Assembly (NCBI GenBank): GCA_963978895.1
Contig: OZ022239.1
Coordinates: forward strand, 13,822,270-13,886,269
Direction of reading: 5' to 3'
Source: Erpobdella octoculata
Lineage: Eukaryota > Annelida > Clitellata > Hirudinida > Erpobdellidae
DNA: 64,000 nt
Shown: positions 46,961-60,590 of the stretch, piece after piece
Position numbering within the stretch: position 1 is the stretch's first letter
Layout: every line of letters begins with the position of its first letter
Notes under the pieces: model-generated
Told to the model about the DNA's origin: nothing
Databases searched by the model: none
What the model saw: only the letters and a program-made list of their open reading frames with translations
Position numbers and translations under genes: made by a program

Positions 46961-47274
46961 TTGCCCATAAAACGTAAAATAGATTTGCTAAAAGTTTCTT
47001 GGAACCTTCAAACTTTGTTACCCAAACTAAATTTGAATTTTTTACACAATAACTTATGATGTTCGTACATAGGCACTTTTGGCCTGGAAAAATTTTTAAT
47101 GATAAAAAAGTAAAAACTACCTTATCTTTTCCTGTTCTTTGAGATCTAACTCCATGCCAAATTTTTTTAAAAGTGTCCAGCGGTTTGTATTTATGTAGAA
47201 GGAAAAAAAAACAGATAGACAACAGAAAATCAAACAGTCATTTTCAATTTAATTTAATTAATTTTGACGATCTT
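46961..47274. other. No feature recognised
   Basis: AT-rich spacer; a 90-residue minus-strand frame has no recognisable motif. Confidence 0.4.
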
Positions 47275-48370
47275 TAACGTGGCATTAGTCGGATGATTTC
47301 TAGGCCACGAACAAGTGCGTTTTGAAAACTTTTCTAAATCGTCCAGTCGTGACCTTCGGTGGAAGGGTGTTCCAGAGCCTTTTAACCGGTGCAGTCTTGA
47401 AAGAAACGAGAAATATAGACATATTTGCGGCCCTCATCACCAGTCTGGCACCAGCATTGATAACTGACTGTAGTGGCTAATTAGGGACTTTGGAAGCCTC
47501 ACAAGAACATAATTGCACTAGTCAAGCTTTGTCAGAACTAGTGATATGACGAGTGTGTTGAAACACATCATGGGGAAGATGTTGCGACAGTCTTAATTTG
47601 TCGCAACGTTGAAAACACGTTTGGGTGACATTGCTGACATGTGTACGAATGGACATGTTAGAGTCGAAGAAAGATCCAAGATTGCGAACCGCATCTGACG
47701 GCGAGATCCAGTCAACGCCCAAGCGGACCGAATTTATTGAACGCTTGTTTTTCCGACTTGTTGAGAGCCAGATGAACTCCGATTTATTTTAATTAAGTTG
47801 ATTTCGATTAAACCATTCCTTCCACTCTCACCTGATATCTACGTTCGTTGAGGTAGGAGTGGAACCACTTGAGGAGAGACCCGTCAAATCCAAAAATTAA
47901 TTTGAATCTTTAAAGCAGGATCTGGTGATCGACAGTATCGAAAGCAGCCGAATGATCGGCCGCGCCCAGAACGTCAGAAAAAACTTTGAGTGTAACCGTC
48001 GTAGGCCGATTGATGGGTTTGGAAGAGATTATTAGAATGCAGATGTTATGTAATTTTTTCTAGAACCAACCTCTCCAGCGCCTTTGATAATACAGAAAGA
48101 TTTGAGATCGGACTGTAGTAGCTGGGATCGCTGCCATAAAGATTAGTATTTTTGATAACTAGTGTAATGTAAGAAGTTGTGAGGGCTTGCGGTACCGTAC
48201 CATTGACCAGCGATTTATTAAACAAGTTAAAGAGAAATGGAGCAATGAGTGGCGAAGCTTTTTTAAGAAGACATGTCGGAACTGGATCCAACGCGCATTG
48301 TTGGTTGAATAGAGAGTGGATGATCTTAAGAACCTCCTCATGACTAGTTGGTTCAAAACTTTTCAAACTA
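47275..48370 (-). mobile_element. Decayed L2/CR1-type LINE reverse-transcriptase fragment
   Basis: The minus-strand frame 48366-48046 reads FEPTSHEEVLKIIHSL, CALDPVPTCLLKKASP and SPISNLSVLSKALERLV, the start of a CR1/L2 reverse transcriptase. Frame 47722-47522 reads AVRNLGSFFDSNMSIRTHV, the late part. The catalytic core between them is unreadable through stops and deletions. Confidence 0.8.
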
Positions 48371-48384
48371 GTAGAGGCAGAGAC

Positions 48385-48545
48385 GGGGAAAGACGGAGAC
48401 CGGCACGAAGCAGTCGAAGCTCTCTTGCTCCTTCTTGCCTTCCCGCTCCTTCCCGTTTCCTGCTCGCTTTCCCGCTCCCACTTGTTCTCCCGTTCCCGCT
48501 AGCTCTCCCGTTCCCGCTCGCTCTATGAAGTCTCTATGTTAACTA
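48385..48545 (-). mobile_element. Helitron-like CCCGCTC-word fragment
   Basis: Repeated TTCCCGCTCGCTCTCCCG-type words equal, on the other strand, the GAGCGGGAACGGGA body of the Helitron at 56265. No ends are present. Confidence 0.5.
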
Positions 48546-50815
48546 TAAATGTCTGTGTACTCATGCATTATGAGTAAATACTTAACCCTTGTAGGGCCGT
48601 GGAGAAAAAATAACTTCGTTGGCCATGTGTGGTGCCTGTGCACCCCAGAGTTAAAACATAAGAAAAAATTGATTCCAGAAACATTTATTGTGGTATGCTA
48701 TGATTTTATGTGGTGTAACAAGTTTTGGCGTCTGAAATTTCCTTGTGATAATTTACAGGAAATTAGTGGCTTTTGAGGCTGCTATTTTCATTGCCCCATT
48801 TATTTTTTTATATGTGGGGTGCACCAGCACCCCGCACGGCCTTCCAAGGGTTAATTGTGAATGCAATTTTTTTTCACACACACACATCACACTTGCTCAG
48901 ATTTTGAAAAGCATGGATTCATAATATGGGAAGCACGGATTTTGAAATGGCAGGAACGTCCGTGCCTGGGAGCACGTTTTTAGGCCCTGGATTTTACAGA
49001 CCTAAAAGTCCTAAACTTGGAAGAAAATTTCGGCCCAACTCACCCCGGCTTGACTTCAATCCTAACCCAGTCCAGTCAATTTGAAATTCCTAAAATCAAA
49101 GCCGATGTATTACTATTACAAAAATCACCATCTCTTTTGTATTTTTTTATTTGGTAAAGTTGCCAGCATGTCTTTGTGTAAGGTCCTTATCATCCTGCAT
49201 GCTGTTCAAACCTAGTTATACGGCGAGAGATGGTCAGGAATGATATAATTAATAGGCTGATGTGAACTGCAAATTTCTATTGACACTACTATGGCAATAT
49301 TACAATGGTTAAATATTGCAGATGAATCAGGCAGAGCAGCTTTATCTGAATCTGAAATTGCAACGTGCCTCGGTTGAACAAAAAAGTTTTTTAGAGTTAT
49401 TACGCACAGCAATAAACCTAATTTTCTTACTCGATCCGTATAGTCTGAATCTAACTTCATCATATTTATAAAATCACCTACGTCACGAATGATCAGAAGT
49501 TTTTTTAATTTGTACTAAATAATATTCCAAAAGCAATATGTTTTGAATACAAAATACCAAAATGAAAAAGTTTTAGCAAACTTTTAGACTTTTAATACTT
49601 GCATCTGCTTACCCGACAAATTAGTAACCCACCCCCTGTTCCCCGTCTATAGGTCTAAGTTCCTGACTGGCCGGACTCAATAGATACTAATACCATTTTA
49701 GGTTTGAGAGTCTATTATTTGTCATTGTCGATCTGTTGAATGATTTTTTTTTCATTTTTTTCCCAAAAAAATTAAAAAAAACTTTGTAGCTTTTTTCGAA
49801 AAAAAATCCTGTAGGGTGGTGCAAGCTCTTTTTTCCTCCAAAATGACGCACCTGACAAAAAATAATTCTTGATTTTTTTCAGACAGAGACAGAAGCTTAA
49901 TAGTAAAATTATCTTTTGCGTCTTTTGTGCGGGTAATAAATAAAACCACATCTATGTGGTTGACCTCAGCATATTTTCCAGCTTGAAAAAAAACGAATTT
50001 CAGTATTTTTTTACAAAGTTGGATAGCTCTAAGTTCCGATTCCATAAATATCTAACGAGATGTAAGATTTTAATTAATTTATTATTTGAAAAATTATACC
50101 GTGCCTGGTTATCACTGACTAAATGAAGAACCAAAAGTTGATGACGTACTGAACGGTGATTCAGTTTTGGAAGTTATCTGTATTTTCATTGGCGTATTCT
50201 TTGAGCAGTTCTAATTCTTTAAGAAGTCTTGGTTCTTACATTGGGGATGCTGAAGATACATCTTTTCCCATGAAAAAACATAAGTTTAAACCTTTTAACA
50301 AATCAACCAACGCAAATGAGGTACACTACTACTATGTAGCTTAACTTAGTTTAATATATATAATTTAAAAAAAAAACAATAGAACCACTTGAAATTGATT
50401 CACGTTTTCCTGCTTTTCTTCTTTCGTCACTTGGCACAATGTCTGATTATTAGGCCAAAGCTAAAAAAATGTAACTAGTAGACGTTCGAAAGATGTCCGA
50501 CACATTTTTTTACCATCTTTGGTGTTTTATGACGTTATTCATGTTATGCTTGTATGCTGTACATTTATAATCAATTTTAATTTTGCCCATATTAGTTCTA
50601 TGTTCACATTTTTTAATACTATTATTTTCTAAAACTTAAAAAAAAATCAAAGAATTCGTATTCGTTAGACACTCTCCCGAAAATGTTTCGCTTGCGTCAA
50701 AAACCCACACAATATAAAATTCCATTTTTTTCAGTTCAAGTTTAAGTTCAAGTTATGAAAATCTAAAATTTTCAGTTCCAGTTCCAGTTTTGGTTCTGTA
50801 TTTCAGTTAACAGTT
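48546..50815. other. Intergenic, no supportable gene
   Basis: Contains an inverted pair around 48590-48600/48838-48853 (CCCTTGTAGGGCCGTG versus CACGGCCTTCCAAGGG), possibly MITE ends about 265 bp apart. A 97-residue minus-strand frame (50045-49752) is unrecognised and may be chance. Confidence 0.35.
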
Positions 50816-50819
50816 TATC

Positions 50820-51188
50820 AACTGGCATGCCCAAGTGCAAGATAAAAAGCCTACCCTGGGTTATTGCTTAACCAGGAGCGGGCAGGCCAATCACCACCTC
50901 CCCTTCCCAGAAAAATTTACGGGACAGCAGAAAATGAGATAAAACAGGAGAGAAAGAAATAGAAAAAAGAAAAACGAAGAGTGAGAGGGAAGGAGAGAGG
51001 AGAGAGAGAAAGAGTAAGAAAAAAGAAAGACGAGAGAGCCAGGAAGAAATGGAGAGAGAGAGAGAGAGAGAAAATGAGTAAAAGAAGAAGAAAAAGAAGA
51101 AAAAGAGAGAAAGAGAGAAAAAGCGAGAGAAAGTGAGAGGGAGTAACAACGAAAAAAAACCTATGAGAATTCCGGGTAGTCATGCTAG
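50820..51188 (+). mobile_element. Helitron-like element tail ending in CTAG
   Basis: A GA-rich body, CCTATGAGAATTCCGGGTAG and TCATGCTAG followed by T match the Helitron 3' architecture, with a degraded hairpin. The 5' end was not located. Confidence 0.55.
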
Positions 51189-51289
51189 TTAGCATATAAA
51201 TGTAATAAAGACATCAAAGTTTAAAGAGCAATAGACAACCTGAAAACTAGTTATAGTACCCTTCAAAAGTAACAAGAAAAAATTCAAAA

Positions 51290-51430
51290 CTAGCAGGGTA
51301 CCCGGCGCTGTCCGAAATTTTTAGAGGTTTTTCTATCGTTTTTCTTTCTCACTCCCGTTTCCTTCTCCGATTGCTCTCCCGCTCTCTGTCGCTTTTCCGT
51401 TCCCACTTCCGCTCCTGTTCCCGGTCGCGT
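51290..51430 (-). mobile_element. Helitron 3' end, opposite orientation
   Basis: Minus strand ends with CGCCGGGTACCCTGCTAG followed by T, preceded by AGAAAAACCTCTAAAAAT and the GAGCGGGAA-type body. It faces the tail at 51188 only about 100 bp away. The 5' end was not found. Confidence 0.65.
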
Positions 51431-52129
51431 ATTTACAAACACGTGACATGCACAACGCTGTGCTTATTTATATTCTGATGGGGAATAAATCAGTTGCTGG
51501 GGATGGCTAGACAAGTCAGGCTTGCTGCTTAGTTAAGAATATAAACAAAACATACTTGTTACTTAATCGATAACCAAGCCTTTCGTCTTGATATTAACAC
51601 ACCAATGAAAAGTTACATGCAATATCCTATCAAACTTTTTAATTTTGTTGACATTTTTAAACTTTTCCTTTGGAAAGTTTACCTACGTTTTTTAGTTTTC
51701 CTACGTTTATAAACTTGATATCTGTAAGATAATGTTTCAAAACAAATTAAAATTGTTTTTTGCACGACCTCAAAATACCATAAATAAACACTATAGGACC
51801 TATAGGTATAATAAGAAATTGAAAAGTTTAATACAAACGGCTTTTAATCTTTCATTAATATGTGCGTAATATCACGAAAACACTCAAACTCCATCTTTTA
51901 CTTTAAAAAAAAAATAAAAAAAATGTTTTTATATAAACTTAATTAATTTTCTAAATACTTTCTTGCAATCAGGAGCGCAGCCAGGAGTCGGGGAGCCCGG
52001 CCCACCCCTCGAAAGCTTGCCAATGTTGATGTTGAAGTGACACGCGTGCTCTTGTTTTCGAGACATATTTGAGTTAAAAATTATTTTGCAAATTAAATAT
52101 TTAATAAGTTATCAAAAATGTTAGGGTGA
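51431..52129. other. Intergenic, no gene recognised
   Basis: AT-rich. A possible hAT-like terminus CAGGAGCGCAGCCAGGA occurs near 51969 without a partner. Confidence 0.4.
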
Positions 52130-52265
52130 GAGTTTGTCGATGGGTCTATTTTTGAAAACCCGACCCGCAGAAAATCTGACCCGACTCAACCTATTTTTGT
52201 TTTTTCTTTTGTGACCCGACCCACCTGTTTTCGACCCGACCCGACCCACTTTGGCTAAGATTGTA
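52130..52265. repeat. GACCCGACCC word array
   Basis: About ten ACCCGACCC/ACCCGACTC words in 120 bp, resembling the subterminal arrays of the hAT-like elements. No flanking ends were resolved. Confidence 0.6.
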
Positions 52266-52304
52266 TGTGGCCGCTCTGACAATTGTCACGTGAAAGGTGA
52301 GATA

Positions 52305-52390
52305 GTTACCTCCGCGAGACATTCAACATGAGCAATGCGAGAAAAGTTCTTGCTTAAGATTCGAACCGCCGACTTTTAAGCTGAATTGTT
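52305..52390 (-). repeat. tRNA-like (SINE) B-box fragment
   Basis: Minus strand carries GGCGGTTCGAATCTTAAGC, a canonical Pol III B box in tRNA-like context. The 5' half does not form a tRNA, so this is a SINE or pseudogene piece. Confidence 0.4.
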
Positions 52391-53117
52391 TTTTATGTTA
52401 TGTTAAATAGGATCGAAATATGACAATGGGAATACGGGCGATTTGCTTGCAAAACGTTTATTTCTAATGATGAAGTAATGTATAGACACGAAATATGAAA
52501 CTCATGTAAACAATAATAATCTCTATAAAAAGTTGGATAGATTTTCAGTTGAATGGCCACTTTTATGTTTTTTTTCAGCCAGCAAAAACATTTGAAGTGA
52601 GGTTTACATCATGAACATTCAAATGAATTGCAATGTCGTCTGCTTTTTCAAATCGTCGGTCTTGAAGTTCTCTGTATTTTTCAGATGATATCTTTTCGAG
52701 GTCTGACATATTTTGAGTGTGCTGGCATGGTTTGACTACGTCAAGTGTCTTCAACTGAAGTCCATTTGCCGAGGGTTCCAGTCTTGCGGAATGTACTTTG
52801 CCATTAATGCTATTATACTATGCTACTGAAACAATGAATGAAGATTTTCCCATCTTTGCTGCAATGGTTTCTTCACAGTTTATGTTTTTAATGCACCACA
52901 TCAACAATTATGTAGCTGTAATATCAGCAACCTATCTGTTAATCAATTTTTCTGAATTTTTTTGCTAATCTATATATATATAAAGCTCGTGACGGTGTTT
53001 GTGTCCACACTCTTCCAAAACGGCTTAACATTTTTTCCTGAAATTTGTTGTGTACGTTTCGGAGGAGTTTATATATAATATATAGGACAAACTTACAAAC
53101 AGACAAACTCACAAACA

Positions 53118-54066
<949 letters not shown>

Positions 54067-54369
54067 ATTTCCCTTATTTATAACTTCATTGTTGTACTTA
54101 ATTGTTTTGTTTCGTGCTCAATATATGTTCAAAATGTAAAAAAATGTAAAATGTATGTGTGTGTGTGTGCATTTCCCTTTATTCTACCTTAGCAAGCGGG
54201 AGCAGGAGACCAAGCGGGAACAAGAGAGCAAGCTGGAACGGGAGAGCATGCGGGGAAGGATTGATATTGTTTTTTTTTAAATTGTCATAATTTTTTACAT
54301 TAAACTTTTAATAAGAAAACCAAAATAATTTATTAGGTAAAACAACGTTTGCTGGGTCAGTTAGTATTT

Positions 54370-54825
54370 GTATATTTTTTAATGCTTTTGTTTGATTTCA
54401 CTCGTTTTTCTATTTGTTTGTTTGTTGGTTTGTCTGTGGTGATCAAATCTTAGAAACGAATATTCACCCACTTTTCGACCACCTAGAGCTCTAAAACTTT
54501 CAGGAAAGCTTTATTCTGGAAGACAATACATGAATTGAATGTTTCCGACATGAATTAGGTTTTAAATCAATTACAATTAATCAAATCAAATTAATTCATG
54601 CCATCTAGCGACTGTAATAAGTTTTTTATGTATAAGTCACCAGAGGTCCAAAATAATTAAACAGTACGGATGTTTATTTATAAGTTCCTAGAGGTCAAAA
54701 ATAATTAACAAGATTGAGCGTAAGGGTTGTTTTAGATTAAAAAGTTTTAGTTGTTGACTCAGATAAAGAGGCAAATAAAAGCATTAAAAAAATTTGTTTT
54801 TTATCTTTACTTGTTTTAAGTATAT
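54370..54825. repeat. Second copy of the 4560-5050 dispersed repeat
   Basis: Shares CACCTAGAGCTCTAAAAC and GACTCAGATAAAGAG with the first copy. It also follows the LINE 3' end, as at the first site. Confidence 0.65.
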
Positions 54826-54989
54826 TTGAAAAAGTTTAATACCCGTGAAAGGGTACTCCCTTTTTCCTTGGATACACCCATGCTCAACCTTTATCTTAAA
54901 AATCTCTGATAAAATTGCCTTGTATTTTTTTCTTTTTTCAATCTCAGCAATTCGACTAAAGTGAATAAACTCGCTAAAAGAGCTACGTG

Positions 54990-55200
54990 GTGTGAAATTT
55001 ACTCGTTATGGGATTTGAACAAGTCATTTAGGCTGAAAGTCAAGCGCTTTATGATGCGAAACTGCCAACTTTATCTTGAAAAACTAGAAACAGTCCTTTA
55101 AGGTGCCTGCCTCCCCACACCCATACGCCCTACTAAGATTCAAACTGCGGTCTTTTAGGCTGACAGGCGAACGCTCTGCATTAATACCACCTGCGACATT
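54990..55200 (-). repeat. Two tRNA-like SINE fragments
   Basis: Minus strand shows two tandem tRNA-like halves. One has GCGTTCGCCTGTCAGCCTAA and AGTTTGAATCTTAGTAGG (55125-55190). The other has GCGCTTGACTTTCAGCCTAA and TGTTCAAATCCCATAACG (55005-55070). Each has anticodon-arm and B-box likeness but mismatched stems, so they are SINE relics, not tRNA genes. Confidence 0.5.
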
Positions 55201-55970
55201 TTTAAATATGGTTAAAATTCTCCATAAGCGAATTTTTTAATCGGAATATCATATTTGAAAACATGATAGATATTTAAAAATTTAATAAATTATATACTTA
55301 AGCATCTGCGTATCATTTTTTATTCTGTTTTCCTTTCACACTTGACAGGTCAAAACCTAGAATTGTAATTAGCATGCAAGTCCGACTTTTTGAAAGAAAT
55401 CTGTTATTTCAGAATCATATTTTTCTCTAGCCTCTGTCACGTGCACACACACACAAGGAAACAAACGGACACGCTCACGCATGTTCACGGACGCAAACAA
55501 GAACACGTACGCACGCACATATCATCTTTCCAAGCAGTTCGGCGGACACGAACATAATGCTAGCCATCCATCACTCGGTATTTATTCATTCGAAAAGCCA
55601 TCCATCAATTAACTCATTCGTCTACATGGAAAAGATGCATTTCCATCCATTCACTCACAATGTCGTTGAGCCGTTTCATTCTCTGACCAGTTTTTCTTCC
55701 TTGATTATTTTCTAAATTATTTATTACTAAATTGTGCATTTAATAATAATTAAATAATATCGGTGATTAATTAATGATGTGTAAATTAGTGTAATTAGTG
55801 TGTAAATTATTTCCGCAAATACTTACATTAATAGAATTCTTAAAGGCAACAATCTTTTTAAATACGTTGGAGGCTGCAGTCATTTCTTGATCATCAATTT
55901 ATTTCATTAGTAGGTTAATTCTGCATTATTTGAACAAAACATGTACGTAAAATCGTAAATAAAATGGCGT
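55201..55970. other. Intergenic, no gene recognised
   Basis: AT-rich DNA with CA-rich words near 55440-55520. No frames or ends. Confidence 0.45.
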
Positions 55971-55974
55971 CGTG

Positions 55975-56055
55975 AGAAAAACTCACGCCAGGAGTCAAAC
56001 CATCAACCCTCTGAGTTGGCAGTCAGATACGTTGGTAGTTCAGCTAAAGGCCCAT
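55975..56055 (-). repeat. tRNA-like SINE fragment
   Basis: Minus strand GGGCCTTTAGCTGAACTACC, TCTGACTGCCAACTCAGAGG and GATGGTTTGACTCCTGG follow tRNA order (acceptor/D arm, anticodon arm, T arm) with broken pairing. A pseudo-tRNA or SINE head. Confidence 0.45.
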
Positions 56056-56264
56056 CGAAATCCTATAGATTGTGTTTGAAATCGAAGTAGGTATAGTGAA
56101 AAAAGAGTGAGTGTGAAGGCAAAAAAGATCTGTATTAAATTAGTATAGAAGGACAGATTATATCACTCTATATTCAATTAAATTATTATGTTTAACAAGT
56201 GAAAATTAATTTCAAAATTAAAAACAAGCTTTCAAGACTGTTATAACATTTCATAACAACATCA

Positions 56265-56348
56265 TCTATATATATAAAAATGAATGTTTGTATGTATGTA
56301 TGTATGTATGTATGTATGTATGTATGTATGCATGCATGCATGTATGTA

Positions 56349-56379
<31 letters not shown>

Positions 56380-57149
56380 ATGTATGTATGTATGTATGTA
56401 TGTATGTATGTATGTATGTATGTATGTATGTATGTATGTATGTATGTATGTATGTATGTATGTATGTATGTATGTATGTATGTATGTATGTATGTATGTA
56501 TGTATGTATGTATGTATGTATGTATGTATGTATGTATGGATGTATGTATGTATGTATGTATGTATGTATGTATGTATGTATGTATGTATGTATGTATGTA
56601 TGTATGTATGTATGTATGTATGTATGTATGTATGTATGTATGTATGTATGTATGTATGTATGTATGTATGTATGTATGTATGTATGTATGTATGTATGTA
56701 TGTATGTATGTATGTATGTCCTTTATGCATTGCTACACCATTCATCCGATCATAATGAAATTTTCACACAACCTTGAGAGTCAAGGGGAATCAAATATAG
56801 TGAAAATAAATTGAAATCCGTCACAAAATGAGCAAAGCGGAGCAAGTGAGTGAGCGGGAACTATATACATATATATGTATATATACACATACATATACAT
56901 ACATAAATGAACGAAAACGGAAACGGGAAGCCAACTGAGAGCGACAGATAGAGCGGGAAAGGGAAAGCGACCGAGAACGGGAAAGCAACCGGGAGTTGGA
57001 AAGCGACCGGGAGCTGGAAAACGACCGGGAGCGGAAAAGCGACCGGGAACGCGACGGGAACGGGAAAGCGGAGAAGGAAACGGGACCGAGAGAGACAAAC
57101 ATTAGAAAAACCTCTAAAAACCCCGGGCAACGCCGGGTGCCCCCGCTAG
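56265..57149 (+). mobile_element. Complete non-autonomous Helitron with giant TATG tract
   Basis: 5' A|TCTATATATATAAAAATG, 3' hairpin CCCGG-GCAACG-CCGGG (57122-57137), then TGCCCCCGCTAG|T. The 5' TC, a hairpin about 10-12 bases before the end, terminal CTAG and insertion between A and T are diagnostic. The body is a 430-bp (TATG)n tract, then CCTTTATGCATTGCTACACC and a GAGCGGGAACGGGAAAGCGA-type purine region. No protein is encoded; overlapping open frames are artefacts. Confidence 0.9.
56289..56719. repeat. (TATG)n tetranucleotide tract inside the Helitron
   Basis: About 430 bp, with a short GCATGCATGCA and a GTGTGTGTGT interruption near the 5' side. Confidence 0.97.
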
Positions 57150-57169
57150 TATTATAATAAAATACACCA

Positions 57170-57505
57170 AGACATCATTTTGCGTCGTGGATACGCTCCA
57201 GAAAAACACGACGCAAATTGAAACGACGCAAAGTGAATTATGATTTGCCAATTCACAAAATGTGTCCCTAGTTTCGATCTGATTTACTCTTTTGATGGAA
57301 TGGCGCAATTAAAAACAAAAGTCGTGCCATCTTTTAGAAAATAAAAATTCATTGAAAAATTAAAAAAAAGTTAAAGATTCGGACCCAAAACAACGCAACT
57401 TCGAAAATCTAACGACGCACAATGAATAACTGCACTAATTCAGCAGCGATGCAACTCGAAAAAAACGCAAAACGAAACGACGCAAAGTGAGTTCTTAGTT
57501 TAAAA
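57170..57505. mobile_element. ACGACGCAAA word-array element
   Basis: AACGACGCAAAGTGA-type words cluster on both sides (57176-57240 and 57395-57492) of an AT-rich core, with TTTTGCGTCG near the left. This resembles the other word-array MITEs. Exact ends are unresolved. Confidence 0.45.
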
Positions 57506-57595
57506 CAAACTTTTTTAAATACCACATTTTTGTGAACTAAAAAAAGAGAATAATTTTTCTATTGGCTGTGTGAAAAATGTTTTGATGGAGGCATG

Positions 57596-57770
57596 CATTA
57601 ATTGTGGACATTCGTATAACGAACAAGCCATAATTTTTTTTAAACTTAAAATTTGGGGCGACTTTTGAACAGGAGAGAACGCTTTTTTGAATATAAATTA
57701 AAAAGGCACCCGACGTTTTAAGTTTTAAAAAATTATGGTTTGTTCGTTATACGAATGTCTACAATTAATG
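57596..57770. mobile_element. Fold-back MITE, ~60-bp inverted arms
   Basis: The arms begin CATTAATTGTGGACATTCGT and, reversed, CATTAATTGTAGACATTCGT and continue through ATAACGAACAA. Length 175 bp, so it is almost all stem. Target duplication not clear. Confidence 0.75.
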
Positions 57771-57788
57771 ACATTTTAAACAGTTTTT

Positions 57789-58008
<220 letters not shown>

Positions 58009-58069
58009 CACTCACTGCCTAGTAGCCCATATCAACGGAAAACTTAGCGAGTAAAATCGTTCTCTCAGT

Positions 58070-58141
58070 GGGGCATGTAAAAGAACAGCGCCTTTGAATA
58101 GCCCGGAAAAGGCGCTATATAAATTATTACGCAATAACATT

Positions 58142-58178
<37 letters not shown>

Positions 58179-58180
58179 CA
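58070..58180 (+). repeat. LINE/SINE-type 3' tail with TA tract
   Basis: AAAGGCGCTATATAAATTATT resembles the conserved 3' tail of many L2-like LINEs and their SINEs. It is followed by (TA)n at 58144-58176. Confidence 0.4.
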
Positions 58181-58184
58181 AATA

Positions 58185-58390
58185 ATTAGGCACAAGCTGT
58201 TCTTTCAGACACTCTTTATTAAAGACTATGGCCCATTTCTTATTACAAACTTTTTCTATCAAACGTGAAACTTTTCGAAAATCGGAAATACCAGGACACT
58301 TTTGAACCAACTGGTATATATTTTTATTAATGTTTTGGTCATGAGCTGACCTGCAGGTTTCGGCTTTATTAGCCATCATCAGAACTCATA
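58185..58390 (-). pseudogene. Possible Penelope-like element relic
   Basis: Minus strand begins GATGATGGCTAATAAAGCCG and AAACCTGCAGGTCAGCTCATG, like the tails of Penelope-like elements. An open frame follows, containing NKAETCRSAHDQNINKNIYQ. The family call is tentative. Confidence 0.35.
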
Positions 58391-58818
58391 AAAATAATTT
58401 AAAATTACAGCTACAACGAAAATATATAAAGTGGTGTGGCGAGACATATCAGATATGTTTACACATCAATCGAGGTCAAAGTACAAAGAAGAGTAAAAGC
58501 AAAATATGAAAACCGCTAAGAAACAACCAAATTTTTCGCCTCAGAGTAAATAAATAAACAAAAAATAAACAAAAAATAAGAAAAATAAAAAATTACATGT
58601 ACTAAACTATACAACCAAATTAAGTAGTAAAATATAAATATTAAAAGAAAATTACTAATAAAAGCAAAGAGGTAAAATAATAAAATAAGAATTTAAAGCT
58701 ACAATTCAAAGATAATAGGATATCGATAAAATTGAGAGTTTAATTAAAAGTTGAAAATGATCAACGTCTACGTATAGTAATATTGCAGTTATCGATCAAA
58801 TGCGGACACATCGATAAC
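58391..58818. other. No feature recognised
   Basis: A-rich spacer before the long inverted repeat. Confidence 0.45.
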
Positions 58819-59534
<716 letters not shown>

Positions 59535-59960
59535 TTTTCACACAAGCTTGCAAGGAAATCGGAGAAGTTTTTTGTGAAATTTTTTTAATTGGTCACAAAA
59601 TGAGCGGAGCGAGGGAGCAAACGGAAACGGTAACTGCATAATAAGCGGGAACGAAACTGCAAGCGGGAACGGAAAAGCAAACGAAAGCGAAAGAACGACT
59701 GCGAAAGAAAAGCGACCGGGAACGGGAAGGCAAGCAAAAGTGGGAAGGCGACCGGGAGCGGGGAAACGACTGAGAGCACTGCTACACCATTCATCCGATG
59801 GTATGCAATTTTCACACAACATTAAAAGTCATTAGAGGACGTTTTTGTGGAGAAAAATAAAATTGGTCACGAAATGAGTGAGTGGGAGCTGGAACGGAAA
59901 AGCGAAAGAGCGAGCAGGAAAGAAAAGCGACCGGGAGTTTCCGAACTTACGAACGTCCTC

Positions 59961-60590
59961 GGACATCCCATGGACATCCGGACAAGTGAACGTTAATAAA
60001 AGCATGTAAAAAGAAGTAAACTCGGCTCTAAAAGTGTTTAGGTACCGTGAATTAAGGAGAAATACTTGAGAAAATAAATCGTTTTTAGTTTTTAAATTTG
60101 GATCATCTGCTTACTGTTATTATACTTACATGAATTATTGAATATTATTATTTCTGTGATTTTCTTGCAAAAGAATAAATTCGAAAAAATATTAAAACGG
60201 CGAAGAATTTTATTCCTTTCCTCTGACGACCACCAGCCATCCATCATTCCAAATTTTTTGTTTCACAAATGCATCCATGGACCATGCACGCTGAAGAATG
60301 CCGTAGTCCTCGCATGCATTGCCTCCTTGTGCTGAGGTGATGGAGTGAAGTGAATTCGTCGATAATTAATTACATTCATGGATTGAATTTTATATTTTTT
60401 TAGCAGTTTAACAAATCTGTAAATTACTTAAAGGATATATTCCCCAATTGATTCATGTTAAATAAACGACTCACATACCTTTCTACTTTAACCACTGAAA
60501 AAACTCCCGTATTTGGCAGCCTCGTATAATGAAGTGTCATACGAAATTGTACTAACGAGCGATTACTCTTGTGATTACAGTTTTAAATAT
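59961..60590. other. No gene recognised; end-repeat at left
   Basis: 59945-60015 is the inverted copy of the 2890-2990 repeat. The rest is AT-rich; a 65-residue frame near 60138 has no motif. Confidence 0.45.

Noticed and set aside
49752..50045. 97-residue minus-strand frame with ordinary composition
   Set aside because: No recognisable domain, no splice context and no repeat copy seen; too weak to call a gene, though a translated search would be worthwhile.
56266..56814. Long CMYV and HTYI frames
   Set aside because: Translations of the (TATG)n tract in the Helitron.
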